From NCBI RefSeq assembly GCF_002211305.1, contig NZ_LOKW01000024.1, forward strand, positions 124,001 through 188,000: a stretch of DNA of 64,000 nt. The letters are read 5' to 3'. This DNA comes from Rhizobium sp. R634 (GTDB taxonomy: Bacteria > Pseudomonadota > Alphaproteobacteria > Rhizobiales > Rhizobiaceae). The notes under the pieces were generated by a model. The model saw nothing but the letters and a program-made list of their open reading frames with translations, did not search any database and had not been told where the DNA came from. Positions 25,279-34,870 of the stretch are shown here, piece after piece. The translations under genes and the position numbers were made by a program. Numbering within the stretch: the stretch's first letter is position 1; each line of letters starts with the position of its first letter.

Positions 25279-25887
25279 ATGACACGCAAACTTCTGACGA
25301 CCGTTGCCGCTGGCGCATTGTTTGCCACGGCTTTCGCACCGGCGGCATTCTCGCAGACGGCACCCCAGCCGGCGGATCCCGCCGCTCCGACGCAGGCAGC
25401 TCCCGCCGATCCGGCAGCCCCGAAGCCGCCGGTCACGCCTGATGTCACGAAGCCCGCAGGCGATGCCGCCCAGGCTCCTGCACCGGCACCGACCGCCGAT
25501 ACTGCTCAGGCTTCCTATCTGACGGAACAGGCTCCCGACCAGGTCAGCGCCAACACCTATATCGGCCAGTCGGTCTACAATGCCAACAATGAAAGCATCG
25601 GCAGCGTCAACGACCTGATCATGAAGAAGGATGGCGGCTTGGTTGCCGCGATCGTCGGCGTCGGCGGTTTCCTTGGTATCGGCGAAAAGAACGTCGCCGT
25701 CCCGATGGAAAAGATCACCATCGCCCAGAACACCCAGGACGGCAGCGTCAAGCTGACGACCAGCGAAACGGCTGAATCGCTGAAGGCCGCACCTGAGTTC
25801 AAGACGCTGGCAATGCAGTCGGCCGAAAAGGCTCCGGCAGCGACCGGCACCGACACCACGGCGACCGGCTCGACCACGCCGAAGTAA
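25279..25887 (+). CDS. Exported PRC-barrel domain protein
   Basis: A 202-aa secreted protein. Residues 1-25 are a Sec signal peptide (KLLTTVAAGALFATAFAPAAFS). Residues 26-80 are Pro/Ala-rich and low in complexity. The PRC-barrel follows at about 95-170 (YIGQSVYNANNESIGSVNDL, then GVGGFLGIGEKNVAVPMEKI). PRC-barrels of this type are common in rhizobia, often stress-induced, with unknown ligands. A possible EcfG-type promoter lies upstream. It ends at a strong bidirectional terminator. The Thr/Gly tail is disordered. Confidence 0.88.
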   Translation: MTRKLLTTVAAGALFATAFAPAAFSQTAPQPADPAAPTQAAPADPAAPKPPVTPDVTKPAGDAAQAPAPAPTADTAQASYLTEQAPDQVSANTYIGQSVYNANNESIGSVNDLIMKKDGGLVAAIVGVGGFLGIGEKNVAVPMEKITIAQNTQDGSVKLTTSETAESLKAAPEFKTLAMQSAEKAPAATGTDTTATGSTTPK

Positions 25888-25909
25888 ACCGCGCGGTAGT
25901 ATAGCGTAG

Positions 25910-25937
25910 GCGATGGCGCTCCTAGGGGCGCCATCGC
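25910..25937. terminator. Bidirectional terminator between converging genes
   Basis: GCGATGGCGC (25910-25919) and GCGCCATCGC (25928-25937) form a perfect 10-bp stem with an 8-base loop, followed by TTTATTCATTT on the plus strand. It separates the PRC-barrel and GGDEF-EAL genes. Confidence 0.85.
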
Positions 25938-25958
25938 TTTATTCATTTGAGAAAGTGC

Positions 25959-27326
25959 CTATGCGCTGACCCGCTCCACGATCGCCGCGTCGTAATAGTT
26001 CTCGTGCAGGAAACGCAACGTGGCGATACCGTCCGCCGGGCGGCCGAAATGATAGCCCTGCCCCATGCCGCAGCCGAGCGTGCGCAGTTTCACCGCTTCC
26101 GTATAATCCTCGATGCCTTCCGCCACGACTTCCAGGTCGAGGCCCTCGCACATGGTGAGGATCGCCTTGATGATGTGTTCGGAGGCGCGGTCGGAATTGA
26201 TGCGCGAGACGAAGGCGCGATCGATCTTGATCTTGTCGAAGATGAAGTCGCGCAGGCGTCCGAGGCTCGACTGGCCGGTGCCGAAATCGTCAAGCGAAAT
26301 GCGTACGCCCGCGGCACGCAAATCGGCGATGATACGGTGAGCGGTATCGGCCGAGCTCATCACTGCGGTCTCGGTGATCTCCAGCTCCAGGCGATGCGGA
26401 TCGAAGCCGACGCGGCCGAGGATCGACAGGATGCTGCTGCTGGTGCCTGGATCCATCAGCTGCGCCGAGGAGAGGTTGAACGACAGGAAGAGTTCGCGCG
26501 GCCAGGAAAGCGCTGCTTCCGCGGCCTTACGCAGCAGCGCTTCCGAGAGCGCATCGATGAAGCCGCGCTCTTCGGCGAGCGGCACGAAGACGCCGGGCGA
26601 AACGAAGCCGAGATCGGGATCGTTCCAGCGGGCCAGCGCCTCGAAGCCGAGAACCTGGTTGTTGGACAGCGAGACGATCGGCTGGAAATGCACGTCGATC
26701 GCGTCTGATATGATGGCGTTTCTGAGCGCCTGCTCCAGCTGCGTCGCGCGCTTCATCTCCTGTGCGATCTCGCGCGAATAAACCGTGATCTGGCCGCGGC
26801 CGCGCCGCTTGGAGCGGTAGAGCGCGGTTTCAGCGCTCTTCAGCAGTTCCTCGCAATCCTCGCCGGCGAAGGGATAGATGGCGAAGCCGAAGGAGGCGGA
26901 GAGGCGGACGTTGCGGTCGCCGAGGTCATAGGGGGCCGACAGCACTTCACGGATCATCTGGCCGAATTTCTCGGCACTCGCCCGCTCGAAGATCAACGGC
27001 AGCACGAAGGCGAATTCATCGCCGTCATGGCGTGTCACCAATGCACCATCGGGAATGCAGGCCTTGAGGCGATGGGCGACCTGGCAAAGAATCTCGTCAC
27101 CGGCCGCAGAGCCGAAAAGATCGTTGATCGGTTTGAAGCTGTCGAGATTGGCGATGCCGATGGTAAATGGGGCCGGGTCGCTGGCGCGCTCGGCGGAAAT
27201 CTGCAGGACTTTCTCCCGCATGCGGTTGCGGTTTCCCAATCCGGTCAGCGGATCGGTATAGGCCATCGCCTGAAGCTCATTCTGACTCACGGTCAAGAAA
27301 GAAGCTGTTTCCGCCGACTTCATCAT
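25959..27326 (-). CDS. GGDEF-EAL cyclic di-GMP protein
   Basis: A 455-aa cytosolic protein with a GGDEF domain (about 20-180) and an EAL phosphodiesterase domain (about 200-445). The GGDEF signature reads DGDEF (101-105), and the RxxD inhibition site is absent, so cyclase activity is doubtful. The EAL domain keeps its main residues: EAL at 229-231, the Glu in LELEITETAVM, DDFGTGQSSLGRL, the Lys in DKIKIDRAF and Glu in VVAEGIED. It probably degrades c-di-GMP. I chose the tandem ATGs at 27326; GGAGGA is about 15 nt ahead, which is loose. The frame to 27425 remains possible. Confidence 0.88.
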   Translation of the reverse strand: MMKSAETASFLTVSQNELQAMAYTDPLTGLGNRNRMREKVLQISAERASDPAPFTIGIANLDSFKPINDLFGSAAGDEILCQVAHRLKACIPDGALVTRHDGDEFAFVLPLIFERASAEKFGQMIREVLSAPYDLGDRNVRLSASFGFAIYPFAGEDCEELLKSAETALYRSKRRGRGQITVYSREIAQEMKRATQLEQALRNAIISDAIDVHFQPIVSLSNNQVLGFEALARWNDPDLGFVSPGVFVPLAEERGFIDALSEALLRKAAEAALSWPRELFLSFNLSSAQLMDPGTSSSILSILGRVGFDPHRLELEITETAVMSSADTAHRIIADLRAAGVRISLDDFGTGQSSLGRLRDFIFDKIKIDRAFVSRINSDRASEHIIKAILTMCEGLDLEVVAEGIEDYTEAVKLRTLGCGMGQGYHFGRPADGIATLRFLHENYYDAAIVERVSA

Positions 27327-27449
27327 CCAAACCCGAGCTTTTCCTCCGGAGCCGTGCAGAGAATGACCGGCATATCTTAACAATTCGATAGTAAATCGGC
27401 GGCCGTTGCGGCACGGACCGCCCAAAATCTAGGGGGTGACCGGCATTCG

Positions 27450-29171
27450 CTAGTTTCGCGCCCGGGCAGCCTCCCCTATCAGATATTTTTGAAATACCAT
27501 TTCGATCATGTCAGGGCTGACCGGTTTCATGATGACATCATCCATGCCTGATTTGACGCATTCGGCGCGGTCGCGCTCGAAGGCCTGGGTCAACACGCCG
27601 ATAATCGGCGTGCGGAAGGCGTCACCGGTTTCTTCCATCTGGCGGATGAGGCGCGCGGCCTCAAAGCCGTTGAAGCCCGGAAGGGAAATATCCATCAGCA
27701 CGATCTGCGGCCTGTGTTCGGCCCAGAGGCGCACGGCCTCATCGCCGGTCGCCGCGATGATGTGGCGATAACCGAGGCCCTCGAGGATCTGCGAGAAGAC
27801 GATCTGGTTGATGTCGTTGTCCTCGGCGACGAGAACCTGCAGCCCCGTGACTTCGTCGGAAATGCTGATTTCCCAATCCGCATCCGCCCCGATGGCGCCG
27901 CGGCTGTTGCGGTTGAAATGCCGGGCGATCTGGAAGGTCAGTTCGTTGGCGATCTGGAATCCGTCCATGACGAGGGTCGGAATGCCATATTGTTCGGCGA
28001 GTTCGAGGCAGCGCATGCCCATCTGGTTGTCGATGATCAGAAGGTCGAGTGAAATACCGGAGGAGGTGGCGATTTCCAGGAACCGCTCCTCCTCGTCCTC
28101 GCCGCGCACCGAGCAGGATTCGAAGCCGTATTTCGACAGCGTGCGCAAAGCGGCGGTTTCGGCGGCAAGATCGGCGGTGACGACGAGAATCTTACGGCCG
28201 GAGAAATTCTCCGGAACGATCGCTTCCATCGCCGCCGGCTCGCGCCGTTCGACACCGCTCGGCAACGGCACATAGGCCCGGCGATAGCTCTGGTTGCTCG
28301 ATGTTGTGATCGCCGACGCCCGATCGAACTCGTCGAGATCGGCGCCGTCGCGCGGCAGGTCCTGGGTGGTGGACACCAGGAAATAGCGGCCGGGTTTGCC
28401 GATGCGATGCTTGCGGCTGACGATGTCGCGCTCAATGCCGTCCCGAGAGATCTGGCGCTGGCGGGAAACGGACATTTCGCCGGTCTCCAGCACGTGACGA
28501 TCGCTTTCCTCGAACCGCGTGGCGATCTCCGGAGAAAAAAGATCGGCGCTCTTGCGGCCGAGCACCTCGTCGGCGCTCGTCTGGTATTTCTCGCAGAAGG
28601 CGAGGTTTACGGCGACGTAAGTGAGATTACGGTCCTTGACGAAAAGCGGGAACGGCAGATTGTCGAGAATGTCCTCGGTCAGTTGCACGCGCTCCAGATC
28701 GGAGCGCCACTGCTGCTCGCGCTTCTTGTCCTCCGAAATGTCGGAGATCACGGTGACGCCGTAGCCGTTTGGCAGCCTGCGTTTGACGAAACGGACCCAG
28801 CTGTCGGTGCCATGGCGCTCGACCGCGTCGAAGCGCTCGCGCCAATGCGAGGCGATCTTCTGCGACAGCCAGTCCTCGCGGCTGAGCGAGCCGCCCTGCC
28901 TGACATCATATTGCTGGCGGATGCCGGTGTCATAAACCGCGCCCAGGAAATCGCGCAGCCGCGTGCCGGGCTTCAGCATCTCGGGCGGCAGCGGGAAGAA
29001 GTCGAGAGTCTGGCGGCTGGCGAAGATCAGATGATCGTTCTTGTCGTAAATAATGAAAGCCGCCGAAAGGCTGTCGCACACCGCGTCGAAAAGCGCCGTC
29101 TGGAGATCGGCCCCGGCGAGCGTCCCGTCGGTTTGCGATGATGTGTCCGCCTTTTCGAAGCCGGCACTCAT
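27450..29171 (-). CDS. PAS-PAS-REC(degenerate)-REC signalling protein without kinase core
   Basis: A 573-aa protein. A PAS domain (about 25-140) is followed by a second PAS (about 165-265: LPFPLFVKDRNLTYVAVNLA). A degenerate receiver (about 320-430) follows: its first acidic cluster is changed to VVTADLA, but LLIIDNQMG keeps an Asp. A full C-terminal receiver (about 445-565) has VLVAEDNDIN and the phospho-Asp in LMDISLPGFNG near residue 492. No HisKA H-box or ATPase N/G boxes are seen between them, so it is not a hybrid kinase. It lies just upstream of the GGDEF-EAL gene (123 bp) and may feed it. The start at 29171 has a weak ribosome site. Confidence 0.85.
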   Translation of the reverse strand: MSAGFEKADTSSQTDGTLAGADLQTALFDAVCDSLSAAFIIYDKNDHLIFASRQTLDFFPLPPEMLKPGTRLRDFLGAVYDTGIRQQYDVRQGGSLSREDWLSQKIASHWRERFDAVERHGTDSWVRFVKRRLPNGYGVTVISDISEDKKREQQWRSDLERVQLTEDILDNLPFPLFVKDRNLTYVAVNLAFCEKYQTSADEVLGRKSADLFSPEIATRFEESDRHVLETGEMSVSRQRQISRDGIERDIVSRKHRIGKPGRYFLVSTTQDLPRDGADLDEFDRASAITTSSNQSYRRAYVPLPSGVERREPAAMEAIVPENFSGRKILVVTADLAAETAALRTLSKYGFESCSVRGEDEEERFLEIATSSGISLDLLIIDNQMGMRCLELAEQYGIPTLVMDGFQIANELTFQIARHFNRNSRGAIGADADWEISISDEVTGLQVLVAEDNDINQIVFSQILEGLGYRHIIAATGDEAVRLWAEHRPQIVLMDISLPGFNGFEAARLIRQMEETGDAFRTPIIGVLTQAFERDRAECVKSGMDDVIMKPVSPDMIEMVFQKYLIGEAARARN

Positions 29172-29354
29172 TCCATTTCGTCCCACATCTGTTCGATTTC
29201 GCGGCTTCCGGAGGTGTGTGATTAGAAATGCCATTTTTCTGTTAAAACCGGCTTAACACTACCGATCCCCCAATTTGGGGGAGCCGCGCATCACAGTTGC
29301 GCGAAGCGATCCGAAGCCCCTTCCCTCCAGCCCGCGAATCCCCGAAAATAGCGC

Positions 29355-31157
29355 ATGGCCATCAGACAGCTCTCCGAAACGCTCATCAACCAGATCGCCG
29401 CCGGCGAAGTCATCGAGCGGCCGGCGAGCGCGGCCAAGGAACTGATCGAAAACGCGCTCGATGCCGGCGCGACGCGCATCGAGATCGCCACCGCTGGCGG
29501 CGGCAAGGCGCTTCTGCGCGTCAGCGACAACGGCTCCGGCATGGACGCGGCCGATCTGGAGCTGGCGGTCAGGCGCCACTGCACCTCGAAAATTTCCGAG
29601 ACGCTCGAGGATATCCGCACGCTCGGCTTTCGCGGCGAAGCGCTGCCCTCGATCGGCTCCGTCGCAAGGCTCAGCATCGCCAGCCGCAGGCGCGACAGCG
29701 CAGGCGGCAACGAGATCGCCGTGACCGGCGGCAAGATCATGCATATCAGGCCGGCCGCGGCCAATCCCGGCACGATCGTCGAAGTGCGCGACCTGTTCTT
29801 CGCCACACCGGCGCGGCTCAAATTCCTGAAGACGGAAAAAGCCGAGGCCGGCGCCATCACCGAAATCGTCAAGCGCATGGCCATCGCCTTTCCGGCCGTG
29901 CGCTTCGTGCTGTCGGGTTCGGACCGCGCGACGCTGGAATTTCCGGCGACCGGCGACGATCATCTGGCCCGCATGGCGCAGGTGCTCGGCAAGGAATTCC
30001 GCGACAACGCCATCGCGCTCGACGCCGTGCGCGAGGAGGTTTCGCTGACCGGCTTTGCCGGCGTGCCGACCTTCAATCGCGGCAACTCCGCTCACCAATA
30101 TGCCTTCGTCAACGGCCGGCCGGTGCAGGACAAGCTGATCCTGTCGGCGATCCGTGGCGCTTATGCCGAAACGATCCCTTCAGGACGCTTTCCGGTCGCG
30201 GTGCTGTCGATCACGCTCGATCCGGCGCTCGTCGACGTCAACGTGCATCCGGCAAAGTCCGACGTGCGCTTTCGCGATCCGGGTCTCGTGCGCGGCCTGA
30301 TCGTCGGCGCCATCCGCGAGGCTCTGGCGCGCGACGGCAGCCGGGCGGCGACAACAGGGGCGAGCGACATGCTGCGCGCCTTCCGCCCCGGCTTCCAGCC
30401 GAGTGCAGAACGGCCGCGGGGCGGATGGTCGGCCGAGACTTCGCCTTTCCGGCCCTATCAGCCGGCAGCCGGTTTCAGCGAACGGCCGCAACCTTCCTTC
30501 GACGGGCTTTCGATGCCGACGGCGCGAGCCGAGCCGCAGCCTGCCGCCGCGCCGGCAGCCGCCGAAACAATCACGCGATACCCGCTCGGCGCCGCACGGG
30601 CGCAGATCCATGCAAATTACATCGTCGCCCAGACCGAGGACGGCCTCGTCATCGTCGACCAGCATGCCGCCCATGAGCGGCTGGTCTTCGAGGCGATGCG
30701 CAAGGCGCTGCATTCGAAGCGGCTCGCCTCACAGGTGCTGCTCATTCCGGAGATCATCGACATTCCGGAAGAGGATTGCGACCGGCTGATGCAGCATGCC
30801 GGCGAACTTGCCGAGCTCGGCCTTGCGATCGAGCGCTTCGGCCCCGGGGCGATCGCCGTGCGCGAAACGCCGGCCATGCTCGGCGAGGTCGATGCGCATG
30901 GCCTCATCCGCCAGCTGGCCGACGAGATCGCCGAATGGGACACGGCCTCCGGCCTTTCGGCGAAGCTCGAATATGTCGCGGCGACCATGGCCTGCCATGG
31001 ATCGGTGCGCTCCGGGCGGCGGCTGCGGCCGGAGGAAATGAACGCGCTGCTGAGAGAAATGGAAGTAACTCCCGGCTCCGGCCAGTGCAATCACGGCCGG
31101 CCGACCTATATCGAATTGAAGCTCAGCGATATCGAGCGGCTTTTCGGCCGAAGCTGA
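29355..31157 (+). CDS. mutL: DNA mismatch repair protein MutL
   Basis: Mismatch repair ATPase and nicking endonuclease, 600 aa. The N-terminal GHKL ATPase motifs ELIENALDAGAT (near 33-44), DNGSGM and GFRGEALPSI are intact. After a Pro-rich linker (about 325-410), the C-terminal domain holds the endonuclease motif DQHAAHERLVFE (DQHA-x2-E-x4-E) near 434, plus ACHGSVRSG and CNHGRPT. So it should nick DNA itself, consistent with organisms lacking MutH. It is followed by the DUF2093 gene 67 bp later. mutS is not in the window. Confidence 0.96.
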   Translation: MAIRQLSETLINQIAAGEVIERPASAAKELIENALDAGATRIEIATAGGGKALLRVSDNGSGMDAADLELAVRRHCTSKISETLEDIRTLGFRGEALPSIGSVARLSIASRRRDSAGGNEIAVTGGKIMHIRPAAANPGTIVEVRDLFFATPARLKFLKTEKAEAGAITEIVKRMAIAFPAVRFVLSGSDRATLEFPATGDDHLARMAQVLGKEFRDNAIALDAVREEVSLTGFAGVPTFNRGNSAHQYAFVNGRPVQDKLILSAIRGAYAETIPSGRFPVAVLSITLDPALVDVNVHPAKSDVRFRDPGLVRGLIVGAIREALARDGSRAATTGASDMLRAFRPGFQPSAERPRGGWSAETSPFRPYQPAAGFSERPQPSFDGLSMPTARAEPQPAAAPAAAETITRYPLGAARAQIHANYIVAQTEDGLVIVDQHAAHERLVFEAMRKALHSKRLASQVLLIPEIIDIPEEDCDRLMQHAGELAELGLAIERFGPGAIAVRETPAMLGEVDAHGLIRQLADEIAEWDTASGLSAKLEYVAATMACHGSVRSGRRLRPEEMNALLREMEVTPGSGQCNHGRPTYIELKLSDIERLFGRS

Positions 31158-31224
31158 AAAAGCTGGAAAAGCGGCCCTGCCGGGAGTATGGCAGACTGAT
31201 GACAGGCTGCAGGGAACGGAGCAC

Positions 31225-31458
31225 ATGAATTTGTTCGAAGGGCACGGGAACCGCGAGGCGAAGATCCGCTATCTCGATGGCGATTTCCAGATTCTCTCTC
31301 CCGGTTCCTACGTCGTCTGCGCGATGAGCGGGAAGCATATTCCGCTCGACGAGCTGCGCTACTGGAGCGTCGCCCGGCAGGAACCCTACGCAGACGTCGG
31401 CACTTCGCTCGAAGCCGACAAACGCGCCGGCGTGCTGCCGAACCAGCGACGTTCGTGA
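31225..31458 (+). CDS. DUF2093-family small protein
   Basis: A 77-aa protein of the rhizobial/alphaproteobacterial DUF2093 family. It carries the run KIRYLDGDFQILSPGSYVVCA and the later IPLDELRYWSVARQEPY. It has no signal peptide, metal motif or known fold. It follows mutL in the same direction, with GGGAACGGAGCAC before the ATG as a ribosome site. Function unknown; conservation implies it is a true gene. Confidence 0.88.
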   Translation: MNLFEGHGNREAKIRYLDGDFQILSPGSYVVCAMSGKHIPLDELRYWSVARQEPYADVGTSLEADKRAGVLPNQRRS

Positions 31459-31494
31459 ATTTTACTTTACCCAGGGCGGCTGCCGACCGCTGAA

Positions 31495-32556
31495 TTAAGC
31501 GCTCGGGCGGGAATTGTTCCCCGCCTTCATTTCCCGCAGGCGCCGTTCGCGGCAGGCGACGATCGCCCGGTCGATAATCAGTCCCGCTGCGAGATGATCC
31601 TCGAACACCATATCAACCTCGATCACCCGGCATTTTTGCGCCAGTTGTTCGGCCTTGCCCTGATGACCGGCGAGGCGGACGAAATCCTTAGAAGTGGTGA
31701 CGATCAGCAGACCCTGCTGCTCGGCGGTCGCCAGGAGGTCGTCGATCTCGTCCTCGGTCAGGTGCTCGTGATCACCGAAGCTTTTGGCGACCGCGATTTC
31801 GGCGCCGCGCGACTCAACGGTGCGGAAGAATTTGGCGGGATCGGCGATGCCGGCAAAGGCGAGAACCTTGGTGCCGGCGAGCGTATTGTCGCCGCGCACC
31901 TTCAGCGAGGCGGTGAAATAGGGCTTGGCCGCCCGCGCCGCCATGCGCACGATCCGGTCGGCGGCATTGCCGCTGCCGACTTTCAGCAGGGCCGTCGCAT
32001 GGCGCAATTGCTGGCGGATCGGCGCGCGTACCGGTCCGCCCGGCACGATATGGCCATTGCCGAGGCCGCGCGTCGCATCGATGACGAGCAGGGCATAGTC
32101 GATCGCCAGCCGAGCGCTCTGGAAGCCGTCATCCATGATGATGAGATCGGCGCCCTTCGCCACCAGCCGCCGAGCCCCGTCGACGCGCCTGCGGGAAATC
32201 ACCGTCAGGGCCTCCCGGGCAAGCAGCAGCGGCTCGTCGCCGACGGCGAGCGCCCGGTGGTGGTCGGCATCGACCACCGTCGTCACATCGATCGAGCCGC
32301 CATAACCCCTGCTGAGAAAACCCGGCTTCAGCCCCTTGGCCTTGGCGGCGCGAGCGATTGCCAGCGCAGTCGGCGTCTTGCCGGCGCCGCCGACGGTGAA
32401 ATTGCCGACGCAGATAACGGGAATGGGAACGGAGGCACGGCGCGCATGGGCCATGCGGTGGCCGGCAATACGGCCATAGAGAAAAGAAAGCGGCGAGAGC
32501 AGCCAGGCCCTCCAATCGGCTTTCCTCCACCAGAACGGCGGCGCTTCTGAAATCAT
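31495..32556 (-). CDS. lpxK: Tetraacyldisaccharide 4'-kinase
   Basis: Adds the 4'-phosphate to the lipid A precursor (disaccharide-1-P to lipid IVA) at the inner membrane. The ATP loop GNFTVGGAGKTP is at residues 51-62. The N-terminal hydrophobic stretch WRAWLLSPLSFLYGRIAG anchors it to the membrane. The catalytic-type motif MDDGFQS lies near 140. The length of 353 aa is typical. It is the last gene of the minus-strand cluster that begins with pmbA. waaA, two genes up, uses the product. Confidence 0.95.
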   Translation of the reverse strand: MISEAPPFWWRKADWRAWLLSPLSFLYGRIAGHRMAHARRASVPIPVICVGNFTVGGAGKTPTALAIARAAKAKGLKPGFLSRGYGGSIDVTTVVDADHHRALAVGDEPLLLAREALTVISRRRVDGARRLVAKGADLIIMDDGFQSARLAIDYALLVIDATRGLGNGHIVPGGPVRAPIRQQLRHATALLKVGSGNAADRIVRMAARAAKPYFTASLKVRGDNTLAGTKVLAFAGIADPAKFFRTVESRGAEIAVAKSFGDHEHLTEDEIDDLLATAEQQGLLIVTTSKDFVRLAGHQGKAEQLAQKCRVIEVDMVFEDHLAAGLIIDRAIVACRERRLREMKAGNNSRPSA

Positions 32557-32648
32557 TTTGCCGTTCCGCTCCCTGACCGGCCGGAGAATTTCCGTTTTCC
32601 CGGCCGGATTGAGAGGTCAAAACCGATGAAAATGCAAGCCCTTACCGA

Positions 32649-33371
32649 TCAGGCCGGCTGCAGGTCCGGCAGCAGCGTCTCGATGCCGGTGATATCGTCG
32701 AGCACGTGATCGGCCGCGGCGGCAAGCGAGGAGCGCGAACCCGTGCCTGTCAGCACCGCTATCTTAAGCCCCGTCCCGGCATTGCGGCCCATATGTAGAT
32801 CATGATTGTTGTCGCCGACCATGGCGACTTCGGCCGGCGAAAGACCGGTCGCGGCGCAGAAGCCGAGGACCATGCCGGGCTCCGGCTTGACGCCGAAGCC
32901 GCTGTCGTAACCGGCGATGTAATCGACATATTCGGAAATGCCGAAACGCTGGGCCGTCTGGCGGATCGAGCGCTCATTGTCGCTGGAGGCAATACCGAGC
33001 TTGAAGCCGCGCTGTTTCAGGCGGGAAAAGAAAGCCGCGAGATCGGTGACCGGCACGGAGAATTCGGCCGCGTTGGCAAAGAGATTGTCGAGCTTGATCG
33101 TCAGCTCGATGACGTCGACCTTGGAGCCGGCGCCGACGAGGCCTTCGGCGATCTGGCGGGTATTGCCGGCGGCAAGCAGGCTGTCGGGAACGATATGGCC
33201 GGTCACCGGATCCATGCCGCATGCGGCGAGAAGATGGTCCGCCAGGGCGGCGTCGTCTTCGGCAGCGATGCGCGCAAGCTCGCGGTTCACCGGCAGCCAG
33301 CTCTCGTCATAATCGAGCAGCGTGCCGTCCTTGTCGAAGAGAATGCCTTTGATATGCGCCGCAGCCGACAT
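32649..33371 (-). CDS. HAD-superfamily phosphatase (phosphoglycolate phosphatase-like)
   Basis: A 240-aa HAD hydrolase. Motif I is LFDKDGTLLDY with the nucleophile D13 and second Asp D15. Motif II is GIASSDNE, and motifs III and IV are KPEPGM and MVGDNNHDLHMGRNAG. The cap is of the Gph type. In this cluster it lies between waaA (9 bp) and lpxK (92 bp), a placement kept in rhizobia, so its substrate may be a sugar phosphate tied to KDO or lipid A metabolism; that is inference. It is not the 3-deoxy-manno-octulosonate-8-P phosphatase KdsC by length or cap. Confidence 0.88.
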   Translation of the reverse strand: MSAAAHIKGILFDKDGTLLDYDESWLPVNRELARIAAEDDAALADHLLAACGMDPVTGHIVPDSLLAAGNTRQIAEGLVGAGSKVDVIELTIKLDNLFANAAEFSVPVTDLAAFFSRLKQRGFKLGIASSDNERSIRQTAQRFGISEYVDYIAGYDSGFGVKPEPGMVLGFCAATGLSPAEVAMVGDNNHDLHMGRNAGTGLKIAVLTGTGSRSSLAAAADHVLDDITGIETLLPDLQPA

Positions 33372-33380
33372 CGTGCCTCC

Positions 33381-34700
33381 TCAGACCTGCGCCATGGCTT
33401 TCGGCAGCAGTCGCGCCTTGACGGTGAGCGGATTGATATAGGGTTCCAGCCCTCTGACCGTCGCCGACAATGCGCCACGCATGTCGTGCACGGCGGTGAT
33501 GCCGGCCTCGATCATGCTGCGGCGGGCCTCATCATTGGTCAGCAGGTAATGCACGCCCTTGGCCAGCATCTCGGTATCGCGCACCATGCGGGCGCTGCCG
33601 CTGCGGGCAAGTTTCTGATAGGATTCGCGGAAATTCTGCACATTGCCGCCGGAGAGGATGGCGCAGCCGAGCATGGCGGGCTCCAGCGGGTTCTGGCCGC
33701 CTTCGGCAAAAAGCGAGCGGCCGACGAAGGCGACCTCCGTCAGTCTCAAATAAAGGCCCATTTCGCCGATCGTATCGCCGAGGAAGACATCGACATCGGC
33801 CGACAGGACATCGTCGCGGGTGCGGCGGGCAACTTTCAGTCCTTGCTTGACGAGAGCCGCCTCGATCTCGTCGCTGCGCTCGGGATGGCGCGGCACGATG
33901 ATCGTCAACTGGCGATCACGCTCCTTCAGGGCGCGATGAACGATGCCGGCGGCATTCTCCTCGCCGTCGAAGGTCGAGATCGCCGCCCAGGTCTTGCGCT
34001 CGCCGATCTGCTTCTTGTAGCGGGCGAAGACAGCGCTGTCATAAGGCGGGGCGTCGGTATCGACCTTGAGGTTGCCCGAGGTGATGACGGGGACGGCGCC
34101 GAGATCACGGAAACGTTCGGCATCGACGTCCGACTGGGCGATGACGAGGGCGAGATTCTCGAACAGCGCCTCGGCGATTGCCGGGCGGCGGCGCCAGCGG
34201 GCAAAGGAGCGGTCCGACATGCGGGCATTGACCAGGATCTGCGGAATGCGGCGGCGGCCGAGCTCCAGCACCGTCGCCGGCCAGATCTCGGATTCGGCGA
34301 TGATGGCGCAATCGGGCTGCCAGTAATCGAGGAAACGGCTGACGGAGGGTTTCAGGTCGAGCGGCACATATTGATGGATCGCCTCATTGCCAATGCGCTC
34401 GGCGGCGAGCCTGGCGGAGGTGATGGTGCCGGTCGTCAGGATGACATGGATATCGCGGCGGCGGATTTCACGGATCAGCGGGATGACGGCGTTGGTTTCC
34501 CCGACGCTTGCGGCGTGGAACCAGACGAGCGGGCCTTGCGGCCGGTTGGCGCTCGGATAGCCGAAGCGCTCCAGGCGGCGCGCGCGGTCTTCCTTGCCCT
34601 TGGCCGTGCGGTAGGTGAGATAGAGGCCGACGACAGGAGAGGCCACGGTTCCCGCCAGACGATATGCGCTCAGACCGAACCGCGCCATCCGGGAGCTCAT
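33381..34700 (-). CDS. waaA: 3-deoxy-D-manno-octulosonic acid (KDO) transferase
   Basis: Transfers KDO from CMP-KDO to lipid IVA. It is a GT-B enzyme with an N-terminal membrane anchor (YRLAGTVASPVVGLYLTYR, about 13-31). The conserved FHAASVGETNAVIPL, with the catalytic Glu near residue 68, is present. FVGRSLFAEGGQNPLEPAMLG near 310 is the C-terminal donor site. The length of 439 aa is normal. The gene lies 9 bp before the HAD gene and 170 bp after the DUF4170 gene. Number of KDO residues added is not evident. Confidence 0.95.
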   Translation of the reverse strand: MSSRMARFGLSAYRLAGTVASPVVGLYLTYRTAKGKEDRARRLERFGYPSANRPQGPLVWFHAASVGETNAVIPLIREIRRRDIHVILTTGTITSARLAAERIGNEAIHQYVPLDLKPSVSRFLDYWQPDCAIIAESEIWPATVLELGRRRIPQILVNARMSDRSFARWRRRPAIAEALFENLALVIAQSDVDAERFRDLGAVPVITSGNLKVDTDAPPYDSAVFARYKKQIGERKTWAAISTFDGEENAAGIVHRALKERDRQLTIIVPRHPERSDEIEAALVKQGLKVARRTRDDVLSADVDVFLGDTIGEMGLYLRLTEVAFVGRSLFAEGGQNPLEPAMLGCAILSGGNVQNFRESYQKLARSGSARMVRDTEMLAKGVHYLLTNDEARRSMIEAGITAVHDMRGALSATVRGLEPYINPLTVKARLLPKAMAQV

Positions 34701-34870
34701 TGCGCCTGCCTCCGATCAAAAGCGATCGCCATCAAACCCCATTCCCTAATTATCGTTGCGGCCGGAATGGCCGATCATTTTGTTCAGAATGCGTCAAACG
34801 AGCCGCCTGCCGGGCGGCCGACGCGCGAATTCCGCTCAAGGAGCGTTTGGCCGTCGGCATGGACCAAAGG

